64,000 nt of DNA from Engraulis encrasicolus (lineage: Eukaryota; Chordata; Actinopteri; Clupeiformes; Engraulidae). Shown here piece after piece: positions 1 through 56,862 of the stretch (the first letter of the stretch is position 1; each line of letters opens with the position of its first letter). Made by a program: the position numbers and the translations under genes. The notes under the pieces are model-generated. The model made no database searches. It was not told the DNA's origin and saw only the letters and a program-made list of their open reading frames with translations. The DNA is taken from NCBI RefSeq assembly GCF_034702125.1, contig NC_085861.1, positions 53,848,822-53,912,821 of the forward strand. Reading direction: 5' to 3'.

Positions 1-2401
1 ATAACAGTTTATTTCGATCTCTGTATATTTTATAAAATTTCACAAAAGCATACCCTGAACCATACATTAAAGTGTTTGCGTTGTAGAATTAAACAGGAAA
101 TTGGAGATATTTGTCAGCAACAGACAAGCTACACTATCTACACCATGCAGTGTTTGGAATTATAGTGCAAGATCTCCATATGGATAAAACGTACAGCCAG
201 GTAAGGAGTTAAGCACGTATCCAGAAATGTTTTTGATAATAAATTATTCATAGGCTACAGTAAGTCTGTAGGCTATATGTGGGAGGGATAGCCCATCTGA
301 ATGCTTTTGGATGCCGCCTGTGATTTAGGCTATTGTTTTTGGGGATAGAGTAGCTACGGTGTAAATCAAGGGCAAATACTAATGGATACGCCTATTCTAG
401 GCATAAGGTATAGTCCATAAAAATAGACTTGACAGGCCCAGTGGCGACTCCTATTGGAAGCTAGGGGAAGCACAGCCTACTGGAACTCAGCTCAAAAACG
501 AACCATATATACTGATCAATATTGTCAAAATTCTATATACTGTATTTTCATGAATGCTACATTTAATTTCAACCGGTTGCGGGTTAAAATTGCAGTTATT
601 TTAACATCTAGGCTATGATTTCTACCACATTCCCCCACGAGTGCACGATTTTGTTTGAGGAGTAACCATGGCGACGAGCAGTCTTTTAGTTCGGCTACTG
701 ACGTGTATGAGGGGAAGCATGCATACAGCAACAGCATGTTGCTTCACCTGAGCTCTTGCCGCCGATTGATGAAACATTGAGGAGCATTGGCCAATCAGAG
801 TGCGTCTGTAATGCTGTGCGTTGTATGGAAAAACTTCCTGGGTAAATTTTAGACGGATGTGCTTCTCCTGGCTTTCTCGTAGTGATTGGAAGGTGGCTCT
901 AATAAACCCGCCCTAAAGATGTTGACCACCAATATCAAATAGGCCTAAGTATTTTGTAAGAGAGATGAGACTTTACCCGCGCTGTTCTTCAGTCTCATTC
1001 ACGGACTGTACAGAATTTTATATTGACACCATGGAGAGCAAAAGAGAACATGTCTTGAGATCGGTGTTGGGATTCCTACAGGGACAGTATTTGGACCATA
1101 CAATCTATGATTTGCAAAGGAATTGGATAGGCGATTTGATGATTTGATGGACCTAATTCGGAGAGTGCTCTCGAGAGGCAACTGGTGGGTAAGTCATGTT
1201 TAGCTTACTACTTGTTATAGCACCGCCGAGTGCCTCAATGTTCAATGCGGTGATGGCAAATTATGTTGTCGTAAAGTTACCGATGGTGCTTTTGTTGTGC
1301 GCAGCGTAGCCCACTGTTGTTTGTAGAAAAGAGAGGTGAGAGAGGTGTTTAATGTGCTGTAATCAAGGACGTCTTATTGGCTGTTGTTGTGGTCATTGCG
1401 GGATAAAGTCATTCGTGGCAGATGGACTGGCGCTAGCAGCCGAGGCCCACTCAATGCTTTGATGGTTTCCTCAGTATTACGCAATATTTCCTGGCTGTCA
1501 TCACAGGGCGCGTGTGACAACAAGCAGGGTCGAGAAAGACAGCGCATTTGTTGTTGTTTAAGTTATTATTCTCTTCTTTCGTGCAGAGGGCTAGGCTGAT
1601 GGGGATCTGGACTAGGCCTACGGGAAACTCTTACTAGTTTGTGACGCTTGTCTGTTAGGCTACAAAAGGTCTCCGGTTTTGTGGTGATGGACTTGCACTG
1701 GAATGGTTGATAGCCGATATCTGAGCGCATATCCGAGGTTTTAGACTATGCAACCTGTCCCTTCTCTAGTGACCTCTTGCATCGTGCACATCTCAAACCA
1801 GTTTGGGATTTTTTTTGTGGAGCAAGCTTGTGTCCCTTTTACTTACACGTTTCACTTGCTGCAAACCTCATCATGGCCTATTAAATAGAGCTAGGCAAGA
1901 ACTGAAATCCATGCCTATCGACACCTCTTATTATGCTGACGTCACCTGCGCTTCTGGCTAATCTGTATTGTGCTTCCCCAATCAAAATGTCCACCCACCG
2001 CTACTGGACAGGCCCGAAAAACACGGCCCGAACGATAAGAACGAACGATATTTTTCGTTCCGAAACCGGTTCAGGAACGATATTTTGGTGGCGGAACGAA
2101 TTCAAGAACGAAGATGTTAAACAAAGGCCTGTCTGAACCGTTCGGAACGGAACGATTGAAAAATTATTTCGTTTTCAAGCCCTGCCCATGACCCATGACA
2201 ATCAAGCTGATACAAGTTATGCAAACAATTAAATTATTAATTAAGATTTTGAATAATTTGAAATCATAAATTATTATTATAATATCTCCGAATGAAGCAT
2301 TGTTACAATTGTTGATTAATGTTCTCCCTTTATTGATGCCTTAATGACATGAGATGGATCTCATCTTTAATATGTGGCATTTGTGCTACTAACATTTAGC
2401 A
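1..2401. other. slc6a3 intron 3' of coding exon 6: no exon seen
   Basis: No TM7-type exon or other conserved coding stretch is visible. A low-complexity AACGAACG/GTTCGGAACGG repeat remnant lies at about 2005-2190; its ends are similar (CAGGCCCGAAAAAC and, inverted, CAGGGCTTGAAAAC), suggesting an old DNA element. Confidence 0.5.
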
Positions 2402-2663
2402 CAGTGTTTCTCAAACTTTTTCAGACCGAGGACCACTTTGTGCCCCAAAAAATGTTCAGGGACCACTGAATTGACAGTTGACGGGTGCTAACTTGACACT
2501 GCTAATTTAAATGCAGATCATTTACTTTTTATTCACATTGCAACCCTGTCTTATTTTGGTGATAAGACTTCTGTTATGTTCAGCTTTATAATTATGTTAC
2601 AAAATAGCCTACTGCTAACTTGTCTTGGAATAGTAGACCTGGACCACACTTTGAGAATCACTG
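2402..2663. mobile_element. hAT-type MITE (262 bp) with 8-bp TSD
   Basis: Ends CAGTGTTTCTCAAACT and TTTGAGAATCACTG are inverted repeats. The flanks are identical 8-mers ATTTAGCA at 2394-2401 and 2664-2671. CAG...CTG termini with an 8-bp TSD are hAT hallmarks (Charlie-like). No transposase ORF. Confidence 0.85.
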
Positions 2664-2924
2664 ATTTAGCAATTGTTCTTAATGGGCTATGCCATTCTGA
2701 TCATAACTTCCTGCATTTGTTGCCACAAACCAAGATGGTTAAGGAGACTGCACTAGCTTAAAGAGGTTTTGGCTACTGACAAGTAACAGATTTTTATTTC
2801 TTTTTTTTCCTAACAAGTCTAAGTTTGTTGCTAACCCTTTCTGTATCACCCTTTAGCATTTATCGCCAACCTTTTCCCATTGTTGCTACTTATTGTTATC
2901 GTTATTGACACAGGCCTTACTAAC

Positions 2925-16508
<13,584 letters not shown>

Positions 16509-16534
16509 GGGATGGGGGCACGACCCTCTGGGAG

Positions 16535-16700
16535 TGAGTGTGTGTGTGATTGTGGGTGTGGGTGTGGTGTGGGTGTGGGTGTGGGTGTGGTGTGGTTGTG
16601 GGTGTGCTTGTGTGTTTGTGGCTGGGTTGGAGAGTGTCTATGTGTGTGTTTGGGTTAGTGGGCAGTTGTGTGCATGTGTGACTGTAACTGAGTTTGTGTG
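16535..16700 (+). repeat. G-rich (GGGTGT)n-like tract just upstream of the slc6a3 ATG
   Basis: On the plus strand several GGG runs are separated by TGT or GTGGTGT spacers (16553-16612). The slc6a3 sense strand is therefore CACACCC-rich directly before the start codon. It could be intron end or 5' UTR. Confidence 0.6.
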
Positions 16701-16948
16701 TGTGTGTCTCCGTGGTGTGAGGTAGGTGGGGGGGGCTTGAAGGTTTGATGGGAGGGGTAAGGCTCAGTCTCCTTCAAGGAAAACAAATGGCATAATGATC
16801 AATAATACATAATTATTTTAGAGAAAAGTCGAAACAGTAAACGTGAAAATGGTGGGGTGAGGAGTGAGGGGAGGGAGACAGAAGAAAGGGGGCTAGAGGG
16901 AGAAGAGGTAGAGAGTGATAGAGGGAGAGCAACCGTGTCTGCATAGAT

Positions 16949-17092
<144 letters not shown>

Positions 17093-17933
17093 ACGTGCGT
17101 GTGTGAATGCACGCGTGTGTGTGCGCGTGTGTGTGTTTGTCTTGGAGTGCAAGCGTTTTAAATAATGACCCTTATTATTGCATCAATGTGTGTTTTCTCC
17201 TGTCCAAACCTGTCAGTATAGCCCTTCTGAACACGATCACTTACAACGCACTGAGGGAAACAAATGTTTCATCTACAAATCGTAACCGAGAAAAGCTGTT
17301 TCACACTTGATATCTTTTTTTTTACTCTGATGCCTACATGGTTATTTATGTGGTCATGTTAAACTGACATACAGCATGTAGCTAGATTTTTCATATATGC
17401 AAATGTGTGTTTTCTATTCCTATAGTTTGTATGTCTTGTTACCGCATTTATATGGGATGTTTCCTTTAGGAATAGACAAAGTCTTTTGTCTACAAAACAA
17501 ATTTTAAAAAGCTATGATTTTTTTTCTGAATCGCCTGAAAAGAATAATCATCTTTTCTCGTGTGTGTTGTGCGTAGGGCTCAGTCTGAGTAAGATGGCGA
17601 CTGTCTTTCAGCTTTACTCAGACGCACATTTTGTATGTCAGAACAAATGTTTATAAACGCCTACTTCCCTCCATACATGTACATACTGTAACATCATACA
17701 TACATATAAATGCACAATTTGTCAAAAAGATATATTTGGACAAGAAAAAAAATCCACATTCTTTTTCAAATTGGCTCACTTGACCTTATATTTTTATGGA
17801 GTGTACACAGCTGTTGATGCATCATTAAAAACATTAAGTAACAGTTATTTATGATCTCCCAAAGACTATATTTATAATCACCTATATGATATTTTCTCCC
17901 ATCTCCCATCTATTCACGATTAGTTTCTCTCAC

Positions 17934-18130
17934 CTTGGTGACGGCAGTGAGTCTTCCCCAGGCTCTGCTGTTACTTCCACCTGTGTGAGTCCTGTGTGCA
18001 CTGATGGGCAGTTCCACTGGGCATGTCTATCACCACTGGGTCAGGTCGCAGAACCGGACGGAGGTCCACAGGAGAGCGCACAAGTTACAACCGAATGCTG
18101 GGATCTGACCAGGCGGTCTGGTTGACTGAA
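17934..18130 (-). other. slc6a3: Candidate non-coding first exon / promoter side of slc6a3
   Basis: A strong donor-like site CACCAAG/GTGAGA lies at 17934/17933 on the minus strand, preceded by about 200 nt of non-repetitive sequence. Human SLC6A3 also has a non-coding exon 1 and its ATG in exon 2. A possible acceptor for the coding exon is CCCAG at 16528, 19 nt before the ATG. The 5' limit is arbitrary: GA-rich sequence begins at about 18135. No TATA box is evident. Inference only. Confidence 0.3.
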
Positions 18131-18133
18131 GAG

Positions 18134-18350
18134 TAGGACCAGAGAGAGAGAGAGAGAGAGACAGAGAGAGAGATGGAGAGACACAGAGAGAGAGACAGAG
18201 AGAAAGACAGAGAGAGGGATCCCAAGGAGTAGGGGAGTGAGGGAGGAGGGGAGAGGAGAGCAGGAGGAGGAGGGGAGAGGGGAGGAGGAGAGTCCTACTG
18301 TGGATGAAGGATGAGAGAGGTAGATATCTAACAGATCCTGGGAGAGGAGG
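18134..18350. repeat. Purine-rich GA/GGA tract
   Basis: Runs of AGAG, GACAGAGAG and GGAGGAG without strict periodicity, adjoining the candidate slc6a3 first exon. Confidence 0.8.
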
Positions 18351-18365
18351 GGACAGACGAGAAGG

Positions 18366-18656
<291 letters not shown>

Positions 18657-18747
18657 CACTGTCTGAAGGCTCATGCGACGAGAAGGGAGGACCCACAGGC
18701 TCTGTGACCGGAGGGGTGGGACTCCAGGTTCACCCCCTTACATCAAA

Positions 18748-19360
<613 letters not shown>

Positions 19361-20213
19361 ATTCATCTCACCCCACACCACCATCCATCGCACAATTCCA
19401 ATCTTACTCATATCAGGCCAACTCAATAGGTGTCTAAATGTCCAATACTATCTAGCGGTACTCACGTCATCCGTGTGTGGCCCTCACTCCTCTTTCACCC
19501 TGATCTGGTTTCTGGTATGATCCCAATGGATCCATCTTCTCAAGGTCCCCCAGCCTGATCCAGGTGTCACCTGTGCTCCGTACTCTAGTCTCTTGAAAAT
19601 GGAGATTCATTCGGACCATCTTATACCTCTGCTAAGGACGTTATGTGAGCAAGTGGTGTTGTTGTGTGTACATTTGTTTGTTGTGTGTATGTTAATTTGT
19701 TGGTTGTGCGTGTGTGTTTCTGTCCACCAGAGGGTGAAGGAGTGCTCTCTGAACGCTTTATTGATTGGTTGATTGGTTGATTGATTGATTGAAGTATTTT
19801 GGAGGTCTTTCCTTTAAGTGTGTGAGAGGACACAGGAAATGTGCAGGAAAGAGCAAAGCATGGTAAGAGTCTGGAAATCACCCAGGCAAGACTTGAATCT
19901 GGGTCCCCATGGGTATGCAAGCTCACACGTTGAGGGCGCGCTGCTCCACAGCGCCCCTCACATGTCATTTTATGTTTAGAAGAACCCGTAACACTTAGCT
20001 AATTCATCTTGTAATCAGGTAATTCAGAACTAATGTTCTGTTTGAAACCAAAATGCATTGCAGGTAATTGTCCTTCTTGTGGTAATAAACAATTATGCAT
20101 AGGCCTATACAACACTACACTACTCTTATTTTTTCACATAATGAGCACGTAGTAGGCCTATATTGATTTGCTCTTTTTATGTGCAACATTTGTGATGTCC
20201 AAATCTGTTGGGG

Positions 20214-20347
20214 TGAGCAGGGCATTTGTCCCTGGGCCCAGGACCCGCCCATATTGGTGTTGGGGGCTCTATTAGGCCTTTGGCAGACCGTATGGGGAGC
20301 CCTATCATGGTTTTTCCCTGGGACCCTGTGTACAATTGTTCCACCTT
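20214..20347 (-). mobile_element. Truncated inverted copy of the CAGTGGCGGA MITE
   Basis: Reads GAGCAGGGCATTTGTCC to ACAATTGTTCCACC, the reverse complement of the element at 14192-14350, lacking its terminal 30 or so bases. Confidence 0.65.
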
Positions 20348-20543
20348 TGCTATCACTACTTTGACTATTAATCAAAAGAGGAAATAAACATTTGCCTTTT
20401 TATTCACTACTTTTAAGCACCTGTGTATGAAATCTGCTCTGAATATTAAGCCTTTCCTTTGCCTTGCCTCTTATGTGGTCCAGTTGGCTGTTTCTCCTGG
20501 TTGCCATTGGAAGTTAGTTCTCAAACCGTGTGAGCTGTTAAAG

Positions 20544-20755
20544 CAGTGTTTCCCAACTAGGGGTACGTGTACCACTAGGGGTACGCGAGCACACTGCAGG
20601 GGGTACTTGGAAACATGTTATTATTATAACAAATTTATGGAGCAGTCACATCAGGACAAAGAAAGTGATATAGAACATGAATTAGGGGGTACTCATGGCA
20701 CAACTAAGAGGCTTAGGGGGTCCGCGAGATTAAAAAAAAAGGTTGGGAAACACTG
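20544..20755. mobile_element. hAT-type MITE (212 bp) with 8-bp TSD
   Basis: Inverted ends CAGTGTTTCCCAAC and GTTGGGAAACACTG. Identical flanks TGTTAAAG at 20536-20543 and 20756-20763. GGGGTAC-rich interior, no ORF. Confidence 0.9.
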
Positions 20756-21079
20756 TGTTAAAGCTTTCCATGTCCTTCCAGTGGAGAGCACAGTGTGTAG
20801 CCTGCCCAACAGTGTTGCCATGAGGACTGTTCCTTAGACCGTCAGTTAGGGTGCACCACAAGACACAAACTTCACAAATAGGCCTACTACTTTTCATAAA
20901 GGGGGCCCCTGCGAGGTGCAGTTCCTGGGGGCACCACAGTGTCTTAACACGGTCCTGTATAAGGCCTAAAAGCCAGTCAATGTAAAGCATACTGTATGTC
21001 TGCACTATACATGTGTACATGTGTTTGTGAGGTAACATAATTGAAATGATCTGTGAATGTACTGTGTGGGCTTTGTGTG

Positions 21080-21114
<35 letters not shown>

Positions 21115-24100
21115 CTTTGTGTGCTGTGTGTGTGTGTGTGTGTTAACGTGATTTAAGTGATTGCATTACTGACGCAGCACAGCTGCAGCACATGACATGT
21201 GAGATCAGCTCTCTTGTCCTGAAGTGATGGATCCGGGGCTCACACACACACGATGGACATCACCACCACAGCCCATTACTGATTTTTTCTTTTTTTTTAA
21301 TTTGTCGCTCACTCACACACACAGTGTTCCTAACAACTTACACAACGCAAAGCAGGCACATGAAAACACACACACACACACACACAATTGTGTGTCCGTC
21401 ACTCAACACATGCGTGCACACACACACACACACACACAATATATGGAGAACAACAGGTATTGACTTACACCACTCATATCCGGATTGAGCCATATTATCG
21501 ACTGTTGTATATACACTTAAACACTAACAACACTAATAGGCTGAATTAGAACATTGAAGGCCAATAACTTGATACCAGCAAGACTGCAAATGTACACCGT
21601 TATCTGATGGTCACATCTACAATAATTGCATTATCTACAGTATACTGTGTGATATCAATATACATTGCGTGACCAGGTGATGGTAACTTGGAACAATCCT
21701 GCGAACAAAATGTGAAAATTGTACAGCAGGATTGGGTTCAGATTTCTCCCCAACAACTCTTTCTTTCCTTCATTGGCCCTTAGTAATACCATCTTGAGCA
21801 ATGTTTTCAAGATCATGATTAATTATTAAGTTAAGATCATGCACAATTTTGTATCGGAGAATAATTGTTCTGTACTTTGCATAGGCCTACTAATTCACAT
21901 TGTTTTCACCAAGTAGGCCTATATTTAATTATGTTGTTTATTAAGTATACGACATGCAGTGATCAGATGCATTGAACTGTATTGGTCTGCATGTACATAC
22001 AGTTTAATTCACATACAGTATGTATAGTTAAATAAATGGCATTTTACTCTATTCTGCTAGAATTGCCAACAAACAAAGTGATAACCACAATGTTGATCAT
22101 CCTATTTCAGGTGTTAAAAGAAGGTTGAGTTACACAAAGACATCTGCTTGCATTCAGGTGGTCTGAATTTTGAGTGATGGTTTACACAACCAGTCCTGAG
22201 ACAGCCTCTTTGCTGTACCGTAGCTACTGTGGCTACCTGAGCATTGTATTACACTTACTGTATCTGGGGAGCAGAGGCGCACCTGATCAATCCGGTCACA
22301 TACAAACTGTAAAAAGCACAAAGATGAGAAGAATCAAAGAAGCTGTACGGTTCCCTTTTTTTTATTATTAAAGAGCCACAATAACAAGTCATGTCATAGC
22401 AGTCAAAAATCAGTCAGTTCAAATTTCTCTTGTAAAAATGACTCTTTAAATACATTAGAAAATAAAACTCGGAATAAAAATATAACTAAAAAAAGAGAGG
22501 ACAAAAGAAAATAAAAAACTGAGAAAAAAAAACAAAGGAAACGTCTAAAAAGGTAGCGTTGTAGCCAGGTGAGCCATCAGAAAGACATGTGCTGCCCCCT
22601 GGTGGGGAACAGGCAGTGGCGCCTCTCGTCTTCAGCTCACCATGTCAGAGCCTCTCTGAGGCCCAATGCAACTCTAATACTCTTTGAGGTAAATCAGGAG
22701 GGATAAAGGAGAAAATAAAAACAAACAAAAATAAAATAAAAACAAAAACACTGTCCAGATGACAGGGCCCTTCACATAGTGTTTTGCACTATCAGGGCCA
22801 TGCATGTCACTTATCGTTTCCTTGAAGTTTCATTTGAGATACTGTATTTATATACCTAAAAAACAAGCTCCAGGACGTTCCACTGGATAACAGGACAAGA
22901 AAGTAAAATAACCTTCACATTTGCATTACCCCTCCCCCCAAAAAAAACAAACAAAAAGAAAAAAAAGGGAGGAATGATGTCAATTACAGATAACAGGAAC
23001 ACCACATGCGCCTGCAGCTCAGGGTGTGAGACGAAACAGTGAGCCACTGGCTCAGTAAAGTACCAATACTAACATGGTGTAGAGGACTCGCAGCCATGTC
23101 CATTTGCAGACAAGTGGTGTAGATCAATTGGGGAAGGAGGGGCTCTGTTCTCATCATATTCTAAAATCATATTTTGAAAAACCCCAAAATACAGTTAACG
23201 GACTCGGAATGCAAGTCACAATCAGTCAGATTGAGAGTCCGGATTAGGGTTTGGGAATGGGAACAGAACATAAATTAGAGACAAGAGATAACACGATTCT
23301 GAGCACAGCCGTTTACCCCGTCTCATGACCTCAGGGAAAGAATGTGTGTTATGTGTGAGCGCGTGTGTGTGGTGGGGGGTGCGTGGGGGGGATTACACAC
23401 GCTGACATAAACACACATGCAATAATACAAATGGCAGCACGTTTTGGCTGCACACCTTCACATGCAAAAAGAGCATGCCCAATCATTAATGACATAAGAG
23501 AAGAGAAAGAACAGAACAAAATGAAAAAAAAAAATGTTCACATTAAAAGTGCCATTGGTGTGTGTGTGTGTACACGCATGTGTCTGTGTGTAGGAGACCT
23601 GCTCACTAAAAAGGGACTTTGAGCTTATCCCGTGCGTGTGTGTGTGTTCAACAGATCCCATCATAAGCAGAATAAGGTGCATCTGCAGGTCAAGGACCGG
23701 TCGAGGAGGATGATGGACCAATGCGTCCAGCCTCCAGGGGGGAGAGGGCTGTGCGTCGGCCGCAGAGCCACAGAGAGGAAGCCATCTCTGCCCTCGCCAC
23801 TCAGCACAACACACAGCAGGACTAGGGACTCATCACGTGGTGGAATAGGAGGGGGTGCTGACAGATTGTCTATACATTCTTTTTTTTCAAATCTTTGTTT
23901 AGATTAACAAGAAATAGTCAAGGCAAGAAAAAAAAAATCATATCAAATCTGCATTTTCGTTTTTTCATTTCTTTTTTTCTTGTGAAACCAAAATCCATGA
24001 TATGAAATAATAGTAGTAATACTACCAGTAATAATATTAACAATAATAATAACAACAACAACAATAATAATAATAGCGCAACAGCGATGTTAGGGTTTCT

Positions 24101-24399
24101 ATATAGAAACAGGACATCATGGGTCTGCATCAGTGCAGAGGAGGCTTTTTGCCCAACACAGATGGGCATGGCAGTGGAGGTGAGGAGGAGGAGGAGGAGG
24201 AGGAGGAGGAGGAGGGAACATTCAAACACCACCACATGAATGCCTACTTAAACATCCAGATACAGTATATGTGACTACACACAAGCGATCCACGCCAGCA
24301 GAAGTACAGCATCAAGGAAGGCATACAGAGAGAGGCTGGGAGAGAGAAAAAAAAGGAGTGAAAAGAAGAATATAGAGATGTAGAGGAAGAGAGGAAAGA

Positions 24400-24514
<115 letters not shown>

Positions 24515-25604
24515 TGTTCAGAATTCTAGAACATTCTGATTTGGATTGCAATGGATTGGCCAATATCTAGACAAGTCATACTGTACTTCATACGACCACG
24601 TTAGACAATGTCGAGATTGGCCCCGAGATGGGCAGTGTGTGTATGTGTGTTCATGTCGGGGGAGCAGTACAGGATGCTGGTGGTACAGGCGGTCATTGTC
24701 CATTTTGTTTTCTTCAATACAACAGCGACAGATTGAGATGTAAACGTTGGCTAGTTTCTTGATTGGAAACGGACATTGACTATGGTAGTAACTGTGAATG
24801 AACCTCAGTGTTGCATGTGTCCACAAACGGTTCTGACATCAACACGCTGTTGTATGTGGAAGGATGACGTCAATTACTAAGAGCAGTTCAAAGAAGTTCT
24901 AAGAAGTTTTTCCTTGTCTCCATCTGTATCCACTCCTTGTACTGTATGTATTGTACACGTGTAAAAAAAAACCCTGACAAAATGTATTCGGATAAAAGCA
25001 CATGATTGAAGGGAATGAGTGTAAGATGTACACAACAATGGTGGGAGTGTGAGGGCCAATGTGTGGAGTGATTGTGACAGCAGAATATCAGCAAGAACTG
25101 GTCTGACAAAACACTTGTCAAGTGCAAAAACAACAACGACATCATAGAATACTACACTGGGAAAAAGAAGTATATATAAAAATAAAACCGCTAAAATGTA
25201 TGGTAAAATCTACTACAAACAAAAACCCAAGTACAAAAAAGGGGCCATGGAATCAAAATAGTTCTCATGCGGTTCTGGAAATGGCTCTGCAAGCCTATGG
25301 GACCAGCTGAATTATATGCATTATTATGTAGGGCGATTTGTAATGAAGGTCAGTGGAATAGGTTTCCCCCAGTCGGAATGATACAGTGCATACAAAACAC
25401 ACACGCATGCACACACATGAATGAATACACACACACACACATGCACGCACAAGCCTGGCTTGCCTTCTGAAAGGAAAGACTTCTCAACATAAGAACAGTA
25501 AAATTATTGAAGAATGTCAACCGCTACAGAGAGAGTAAGACATCCAACATAGTGTGTGTGTGTGTTCTGATCTACCCTGTCAAACATACTGATGTGTGTG
25601 TGTG

Positions 25605-26018
<414 letters not shown>

Positions 26019-26379
26019 TGTGTGTGTTGTACTCTGCCCTTCTCGACTTTACATCTGTCTGTCTGTGTCACCTGGTAAAACATGCCGTCTAATTCACAGC
26101 TAATTCACAGAAAGGAATAAAACACAAGAGTTTGGCCTTCAAGTATTAGTACCACGCTGGCAACGTCTCGCCAAAAGAAGTGAAGAGATCTGCATTTTGG
26201 CGTTCTTCCTCTTCTCCTCTTTTCTGTCTTGCTCTCCATCTCAAGTCTTTTTGCTTTTGGCGTCCATCAGACCAACACAGGATGCCATGGTGGTTGGAAG
26301 GGTTTCCAGGGAGAGGGGATGGAGTGGGGACGTAAACGCAGAATCTGATTGGTCAGTGAGACATTCAGGGGGTGGGGTG

Positions 26380-26382
<3 letters not shown>

Positions 26383-26414
<32 letters not shown>

Positions 26415-26432
26415 GGGGTGGGGGGGGGGGGT
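26383..26432. repeat. (TG)n and poly-G tract
   Basis: TG repeat followed by runs of seven and nine or more G in the candidate lpcat1 3' UTR (C-rich in the transcript). Confidence 0.85.
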
Positions 26433-26552
26433 GGTATGTGCTTGCTTTCACCGGGAGAGCAGCAACATGGGATTAACTAGGAGGGGTTGGAGGTGCTGGA
26501 TGGTGATGGGGGTATAGGTGGACGAACATCTTGGAGGGTTTTATCCAGCTCC

Positions 26553-54740
<28,188 letters not shown>

Positions 54741-54970
54741 CCCTACAAAACCCTATGGGACGGATTTTAGCAGGAAAGAGTCCCGGGCGACTTTATTCAA
54801 ACGTTCTTTCCCCCCAGAAATTTCGTATCCTCCCGCCGAGTCCAGGCTACACGTTATCTTCTTTTCTTGAGGGATAGAGATGGCTTCTGGATTAAGCGGA
54901 TCATGTAGCTATTTGACGGTAGCTTTGCGCGCAACAGTAGTCCCGTTATGTGTCGTAAAGATGCAAGCAA
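54741..54970 (-). promoter_or_regulatory. lpcat1: lpcat1 5' UTR and proximal promoter region (limits unknown)
   Basis: Unique sequence with more CpG than its surroundings lies immediately upstream of the start codon. No TATA box is evident at a fixed spacing. The transcription start cannot be placed from sequence alone. Confidence 0.4.
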
Positions 54971-55479
54971 GACCTTCTACTTCGGTCCATGCGCAAGACG
55001 CATGCGTCAGGCCTCTTGTGTGCTGACATCACCATGCCGAAGCCGGGGTGTGTCGAGCTGAGCCGAGTGGATGCGAGTTGGACACAGCGCCTACCTGATG
55101 CCACTGCCCGCTGCCACTCATTTCAAACACATCGTGTTATTTCTTATGAGGTAAACCATGAAAAGGAAAGTCGAAATGGTAAGAAAATAAGGTAGATGAA
55201 CTGTAAATAATTAGTAGGTCCAGTGTTGCAGGAGAAGGTAAGATAAAATAAAAGAGTGTACATTTGAGGTCCTATGCTTTGGTCATTTCTCAATGCACAC
55301 GGGTCTCCTGCACAAGTTCAGGCAGAGAAGTTACAAAATGTGTTGATTTGCCACACTGCCGCACTGTCAGCAAACAGGTTGCACAATGATGCATTTGGTG
55401 TAGCCTAGGCTATAGGCACAGATAGGCTACTCAAAGCAAACGGTTTCAACAATATCATTATTTTCCCTCAGGGATATCA

Positions 55480-56030
55480 AAAAGAGAGTAGAAAGAGGAA
55501 GAGATGAAGACATGAGAGGACATGCAGTGTTGAGGAAAAACAAAGACAGTTGGAAAGCAGGAGAGATGGACTGGAGAAGAGAGGACATGGCTGTGAGTAA
55601 TGGGAGACATGAGGGAGGCAGAGGGGGAAAGATGAGGAGAGGAGAGAAGAGGTGGGGACAAGCACGGGTGAGGAAAGGAGATGGTAAGGGAGATGAGAGG
55701 GGATGAGATCAGAGGAGGAGAGGCCACAGTAATCACAGGAGAGGAAAGGAGATGAGAGACCATAAGCACAGGGGAGGGGAGGAAAGGAGATGGGGAGAGG
55801 AGAGGAGAGACCGTACCAAGCACAGGGAAGGAGAGGTGAGGAAGGGAGATGAGAGAGGACAGACCATGGCAAGTAGGCTACAGGGAATGAAAGGAGAGGA
55901 AAGGAGATGGTGTAGAAAGGGGGTGAGATCAGAGGAGGAGAGACCGTGGCAAGCACAGGGAAGGAGAGGAGAGGAAAGAAGATGAGAGGAGAGACCATGG
56001 CAAGCAGAAGAGATTGTAAGGGAGATCATG
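55480..56030. repeat. Purine-rich minisatellite (about 50-60-bp unit)
   Basis: Repeated GAGAGACCATGGCAAGCACA / GGGAAGGAGAGGAGAGGAAAG blocks, at least five copies, upstream of lpcat1. Confidence 0.8.
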
Positions 56031-56187
56031 TCTGAGCTTCTGTTCTCTTGGCCTCGGTCCATGAGGCAGGAGCAAGCGGAGGTCTATTCTCGGACTGAGA
56101 TAGTGCAGTGTGTGGCTCCCTCTGGTTTGTGTGGGTGAGGAGAAGAGACACACACACAAACACACACACAGAGCTCACATCCATACG

Positions 56188-56189
<2 letters not shown>

Positions 56190-56224
<35 letters not shown>
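56190..56224. repeat. (CA)n microsatellite
   Basis: Pure CA, about 17 copies. Confidence 0.95.
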
Positions 56225-56227
<3 letters not shown>

Positions 56228-56392
56228 GAAGGGAGGCGTTCTAGGCTTTCTGTCGGTGGTGGTGTGGGTCAGTCACCAGGGAGACCTGAATCATCAGATT
56301 AGTGCAAAGCTGTCACCACGGCATGGCCAGAGCAGCAGCAGCATTGGTGATTGGAGAGGAGAGAAGAGGAGAGTGGAGGAGAGAAGAGGATA

Positions 56393-56715
56393 ATAGAAGA
56401 GAAGAGAAGAGAAGAGAAGAGAAGAGAAGAGAAGAGAAGAGAAGAGAAGAGAAGAGAAGAGAGAAAACAGGGGAGGAAAGGAGAGAGGAGACGACAAGGG
56501 ATGGGGAGGGGAGAAGAGTGGAGGAGAGGAGAGAGGAGGGGAGAGAGAAGAGGGAACTGAGGAGAGGTTGGCAGGGGAGGAGAGGGCAGGGTAATGGTTG
56601 GGAAGAAGAGATGAGAGGTTACTGTCGTGAAGGAGAGAGGGGAGTGGTAGTATGGGGAGTGTTTGGGAGGGGTAGAGGAGACTGGTGCAGGGAAGAGGGG
56701 ACAGGGGAGTTCTGA
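56393..56715. repeat. (AAGAG)n array and GA-rich tract
   Basis: Pure AAGAG pentamers at 56393-56462, then irregular GGGGAGAGG-type purine sequence. Confidence 0.9.
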
Positions 56716-56763
56716 GATGGAAAGGAGAGAGATGGGAAGAGGGGACTGAGGAGAGTAGGCCTA

Positions 56764-56862
56764 AACAGTGAAGTGAAGAAAGCCCAATTGGGATACTCCA
56801 ACTCCCATTGTCGAACCGGCAACCTTTGGGATACAAGTCTGACACCCTAACCACTTACCCAT
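56764..56862 (-). mobile_element. Truncated copy of the 30704 SINE
   Basis: Shares GTGAAG..AAAGCCCAA, CTCCAACTCCCATTGTCG and CGGCAACCTTTGGG..TACAAG with 30704-31015 but lacks the middle. Confidence 0.7.

Noticed and set aside
1..2900. Search for slc6a3 TM7 exon
   Set aside because: No stretch encoding a TTSINSLTSF-like sequence was found; the exon must lie left of the window.
55033..55195. Possible upstream gene start near the lpcat1 promoter on the plus strand
   Set aside because: 68-codon frame with no homology I recognise and no donor-linked continuation.
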